From assembly GCA_905215145.1 (NCBI GenBank), contig CAJMOW010000043.1:1-9575 (forward strand): a DNA stretch of 9,575 nucleotides. The letters run 5' to 3'. Position numbers and translations under genes: made by a program. The notes beneath the pieces were generated by a model. The model ran no database searches, had not been told where the DNA came from, and was given only the letters and a program-made list of their open reading frames with translations. Positions 6,693 through 9,575 of the stretch are shown here, piece after piece; position 1 is the stretch's first letter, and every line of letters begins with the position of its first letter. This stretch comes from an uncultured bacterium (lineage in GTDB: Bacteria > Bacillota_I > Bacilli_A > RF39 > UBA660).

Positions 6693-7920
6693 TATATCCC
6701 TCAATTTCTAATGGAAATTTTTTCATAAGATTTAATATTTGTTCTTTTAAATCATTCATTATTTTTTCATTATTATAGTTTTTTAGTGCGGAAACTATTA
6801 TATTTCCGATTTCTATAAATTCTTGTTCTTTTAATCCTCTTGTTGTCATTGCTGGGCTTCCTATTCTAATACCACTTGTGACAAAAGGTGATTCTGTTTC
6901 ATTTGGTATAGTGTTTTTATTTACTGTTATATTTATGCTTTCTAAAATTTTTTCTGCTTCGGCACCAGTTAATCCTATAGATTTAACATCTACTAATATT
7001 AAATGGTTATCCGTGCCGCCTGATACAATTCTTATATTATTCTCAATTAAAACGTTACACAAAGCTTTTATGTTTTTTAATACTTGTTCTTGATATAATT
7101 TGAATTTTGGATTTAGAGCTTCATAAAAGCATTGTGCTTTAGCTCCTATTACATGCATTAACGGCCCACCTTGTATCCCAGGAAATATTGTTTTATTAAT
7201 TCTTTTAATTATTTCTTCATTATTAGTAAGTATTAATCCACCTCTTGGGCCCCTTAATGTTTTATGCGTAGTAGATGTAACTACATCAGCATAGTATAGT
7301 GGATTTTCATGAAGTGAAGTTGCAACTAATCCAGCAATGTGTGCCATATCTACCATTAAAATTGCCCCGCACTTATCACAAATTTCTCTAAATTTTTTAA
7401 AATCTATTTTTCTTGAATATGCACTAGCACCTGCAACAATCATTTTAGGATGTTCTTTTAGTGCTTTTCTTTCTAGTTCTTCATAATCTATAAGTTCTGT
7501 TTCTTTGTTTACCTCATATGATACAAAATCATAGTCAATACCACTAAAATTTATACTATGTCCATGAGTTAGATGCCCTCCATGAGATAAATTCATTCCC
7601 ATCACCTTATCATGTGGTTTTAAAAGGGCTCTATATACTGCCATATTTGCGCTACTACCACTATGTGGTTGAACATTCGCATATTTGCAATCAAATAGAA
7701 GACAGGCATATTTAATTGCAAGTTTTTCTATATCATCAATGTATTTGCAACCACCATAATATCTTTTTCCTGGGTATCCTTCTGCATATTTATTTGTTAA
7801 AATACTACCCTGAATTTTTAAAATATCATTGGAAACAAAATTTTCTGATGCAATCAACTCTATATTTTCATTTTGCCTCTTATATTCGTTAATAAGGGCT
7901 TGTTTAATATTATTATCCAT
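6685..7920 (-). CDS. glyA: Serine hydroxymethyltransferase
   Basis: PLP-dependent transfer of the serine hydroxymethyl group to tetrahydrofolate, giving glycine and 5,10-methylene-THF. The 411-aa protein is full length. It shows ELIASENF at 21-28, [16 protein letters not shown] at 42-57, PHSGSSAN at 85-92, DMAHIAG at 191-197, the PLP-lysine motif [13 protein letters not shown] at 216-228 (K220), and [11 protein letters not shown] at 352-362. The ATG at 7920 is preceded by GGTGAT (7931-7926), which can pair with the 16S rRNA end. It is the first gene of an operon that continues into folD and the two Tim44-like genes. A terminator and a -10 box separate it from the LCP gene. No riboswitch or operator is visible, as the leader is only about 10 nt. 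Confidence 0.97.
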   Translation of the reverse strand: MDNNIKQALINEYKRQNENIELIASENFVSNDILKIQGSILTNKYAEGYPGKRYYGGCKYIDDIEKLAIKYACLLFDCKYANVQPHSGSSANMAVYRALLKPHDKVMGMNLSHGGHLTHGHSINFSGIDYDFVSYEVNKETELIDYEELERKALKEHPKMIVAGASAYSRKIDFKKFREICDKCGAILMVDMAHIAGLVATSLHENPLYYADVVTSTTHKTLRGPRGGLILTNNEEIIKRINKTIFPGIQGGPLMHVIGAKAQCFYEALNPKFKLYQEQVLKNIKALCNVLIENNIRIVSGGTDNHLILVDVKSIGLTGAEAEKILESINITVNKNTIPNETESPFVTSGIRIGSPAMTTRGLKEQEFIEIGNIIVSALKNYNNEKIMNDLKEQILNLMKKFPLEIEGYNE

Positions 7921-7925
7921 AGTCT

Positions 7926-7943
7926 ATCACCAATATCATTATA
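7926..7943 (-). promoter_or_regulatory. glyA -10 box and ribosome binding site
   Basis: A perfect TATAAT lies at 7943-7938. The -35 region about 17 bp upstream (GTTTTT at 7966-7961) is poor and falls inside the U-tract side of the LCP terminator. The predicted start, near 7931, coincides with the GGTGAT ribosome binding site (7931-7926), so the leader would be very short. Confidence 0.55.
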
Positions 7944-7957
7944 CTATAAATATAAAC

Positions 7958-7985
7958 AAAAAAAACATATTAAATATGTTTTTTT
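7958..7985 (-). terminator. Intrinsic terminator after the LCP gene
   Basis: A perfect 12-bp inverted repeat (7985-7974 with 7970-7959, 3-nt loop) is followed on the minus strand by T's through 7958. It lies 13 nt past the LCP stop. The stem has only one G-C pair, so strength is uncertain; its symmetry would allow action in both directions. Confidence 0.6.
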
Positions 7986-7998
7986 ACATTAATATACA

Positions 7999-9575
7999 TT
8001 AATTTGAAGTATTTTCACTACAATTATTATTTTCTGTAGAACATGCAGAAGAGCTATCTTCTTGTTTTTCAGTTGTGCTTTGTTTTTCATCTTTCAAAGT
8101 TTGTTCATTTTTTATTTCTTCTGTGTCTATTTCTGTTTTTGCTTCAGTATTTTGATTTTTTTCTGTAGTTACACTAGTTTTAGTTTCATTTGTTTTAGCT
8201 GTTTCTTGTTTGGTTGTTTCTTGTTTAATTGTTGAAGTTGTTGTTTTTGTTGAAACGGTAGCAGCATTTCCATTATCTTCTTTATAAGAACTTTCTAAAC
8301 TTTCTCCTGAAAATAAAGCCTTAATTTTTTGTTTTGCATTATCAATTGTAGATTGTGTTGGAATCATTACATATAGTTTTTGGTGTTGATATGAATATGT
8401 ATATTCACTAGCATTTGTTCCATCTAAAGATATGCTAGTAACATTCCATTTTGCCATATCATCTAATTGCATCTTTATAAGTTCTGTTATTTTACTTTGA
8501 TCCATATTTGTTATAAATGTATCTTCTAATGAATCTAGTATACTTACATAGTTTGTAATTATTGCTTTTGAACAAACTTTACTTATAAGTGCAGCAATTA
8601 CAGCTTCCTGATTCTCACCACGAGCTCTATCACCACCTGCTAAAGTTTTTCTAGTTCTTGAAAATTCTAATGCTTGTTCTCCATTCATTTTATTATATCC
8701 TTGTTTAAATGTATATTTTTCTCCTGAAAAACTATATTTTGAGTATACATTTACTCCACCTACTGCATCTACCATTTTGATAAGTGAAGTAAAATTAACT
8801 TTTACATAATAGTTTATATCTATTCCAAGTAAATTTTGAATTGTCTTTTGTGACTTATCTATGCCATATATTCCTGCATGTGTAAGTTTATCTTTATAAC
8901 CTGTTGTTCCATCTAATTGTACATAATAATCTCTTGGTATTGTTGTTAACAACACTTGTTTTGTTTTAGGATTAACAGATGCGATTATATTAACATCACT
9001 TCTTGATATTGAAGATATCTTCCCATATGTATCCATTCCAGAGATATAAACATTAAAAGGTTCTTCTGAAACATTTACGTCTTTTTCAATATCGTCGTTT
9101 TTGTTTTCTATTTTTACTTCAAATGAATAGATTACTTTTGTCTTTTCATCAAATGTAGTATATAAGCTTTTAGTTGTGCTTGCCTCACTTACTAATAATT
9201 CTTTATATGATTCTTCCATTATTATTGCATCTGTTTTATTATCATAAAGTTCTTGAAGTAATAATTCATAATCATCTTTTTGTGCTTTTGTATAAGTTAT
9301 TGTTTTATCAAGTGTTTCTAATGCTTTGTCAATATTATATATATCAGTTTTAACATATGAAATTTCTTTTCCTTTAAGTTCATTTATTTTATTATAATTT
9401 GAATTTTTATTGACAACCACTATATAGTTTTCAGTTTTATAATTTTTTGACATTATTTTATTTAAAAATCCAAAAGTCTTGTTAAAATATATAAACATAA
9501 CTAAAAATATTAAAGAAAGAATTGTTGAAGCACAACATAATGTAATTCTTGTTTTTTTCTTTTTTTTGTTTAGTT
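7999..9575 (-). CDS. LytR-CpsA-Psr (LCP) family protein with solute-binding-like N-terminal domain, 5' partial
   Basis: LCP enzymes attach glycopolymers such as teichoic acids to peptidoglycan on the outer face of the membrane. Numbering here takes the ATG at 9498 as residue 1. The frame stays open for 25 more codons to the window edge, so that ATG is unlikely to be the start. The extra part encodes KKKKKTR and most of a membrane helix that ends near residue 5. Residues about 24-130 (with ELKGKEISYV and DAIIMEESYKELL) resemble a periplasmic solute-binding fold. The LCP domain, about 148-310, has the expected charged residues: SRSDVN (165-170), IPRD (187-190), SRTRK (280-284), GGDRARGENQ (288-297). 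The last ~95 residues are a Thr/Lys/Glu-rich tail ending with two cysteines (SACSTENNNC). The gene ends at a TAA followed by a terminator. Confidence 0.88.
   Translation of the reverse strand, partial: LNKKKKKTRITLCCASTILSLIFLVMFIYFNKTFGFLNKIMSKNYKTENYIVVVNKNSNYNKINELKGKEISYVKTDIYNIDKALETLDKTITYTKAQKDDYELLLQELYDNKTDAIIMEESYKELLVSEASTTKSLYTTFDEKTKVIYSFEVKIENKNDDIEKDVNVSEEPFNVYISGMDTYGKISSISRSDVNIIASVNPKTKQVLLTTIPRDYYVQLDGTTGYKDKLTHAGIYGIDKSQKTIQNLLGIDINYYVKVNFTSLIKMVDAVGGVNVYSKYSFSGEKYTFKQGYNKMNGEQALEFSRTRKTLAGGDRARGENQEAVIAALISKVCSKAIITNYVSILDSLEDTFITNMDQSKITELIKMQLDDMAKWNVTSISLDGTNASEYTYSYQHQKLYVMIPTQSTIDNAKQKIKALFSGESLESSYKEDNGNAATVSTKTTTSTIKQETTKQETAKTNETKTSVTTEKNQNTEAKTEIDTEEIKNEQTLKDEKQSTTEKQEDSSSACSTENNNCSENTSN

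Noticed and set aside
6692..6704. TTG start for folD adding four residues
   Set aside because: GAGGGA sits correctly for the ATG at 6692 and overlaps the TTG region, which has no site of its own.
7986..8003. Short direct repeat ACATTAAT, two copies at the LCP stop codon
   Set aside because: Two 8-bp AT-rich copies are easily explained by base composition; no mobile element borders are seen.
1..9575. Possible use of TGA as Trp, since no gene here ends in TGA
   Set aside because: The Trp codons I checked are TGG and no in-frame TGA is present; with only nine visible stops in an AT-rich genome, absence of TGA is not informative.

Overview
The window is very AT-rich and carries Gram-positive (Bacillota) features: purine-rich Shine-Dalgarno sites (AGGAGG, AAAGGAG), sigma-A-type promoters, a T-box leader, a type 2 peptide deformylase and a LytR-CpsA-Psr (LCP) protein, which implies a peptidoglycan wall. 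Tryptophan is written TGG where I checked, no gene contains an in-frame TGA, and the nine genes whose stops are visible end in TAA or TAG, so the standard bacterial code fits. Small spacers, an archaeal-type AspRS and the base composition suggest a small-genome, low-GC Bacillota lineage, possibly one of the uncultured gut Bacilli. That placement is an inference.

Layout. One gene is on the plus strand: def (76-624), with its own promoter. It converges on a long minus-strand block and shares a bidirectional terminator with it. Reading the minus strand from right to left: an LCP protein whose 5' end lies outside the window (7999-9575), an intrinsic terminator, and a promoter. Then come glyA and folD (overlapping by 8 bp) and two tandem paralogues with a Tim44-like region and a zinc ribbon (4968-5837 and 4420-4959). 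Next are a sigma-A promoter and a T-box leader, followed by hisS, a small frameshifted ORF not recognised as any known family (2577-2907), aspS and queH. These last four are packed at 1 nt to 17 nt spacing or with a 1-nt overlap.

How the genes fit together. GlyA and FolD are consecutive one-carbon folate enzymes and feed formyl-tetrahydrofolate to initiator tRNA; the formyl group is later removed by Def, across the terminator. HisRS, AspRS and QueH all act on the group of tRNAs that carry queuosine at position 34 (His, Asp, Asn, Tyr). The T-box in front of them shows a recognisable specifier loop with an Asp codon (GAC), whose third base would pair with the queuosine position of tRNA-Asp. Charging and wobble modification of these tRNAs are therefore probably co-expressed. 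This is the most interesting organisation in the window. The broken small ORF inside that operon, the tandem zinc-ribbon proteins and the unusual LCP architecture are the next most interesting points.
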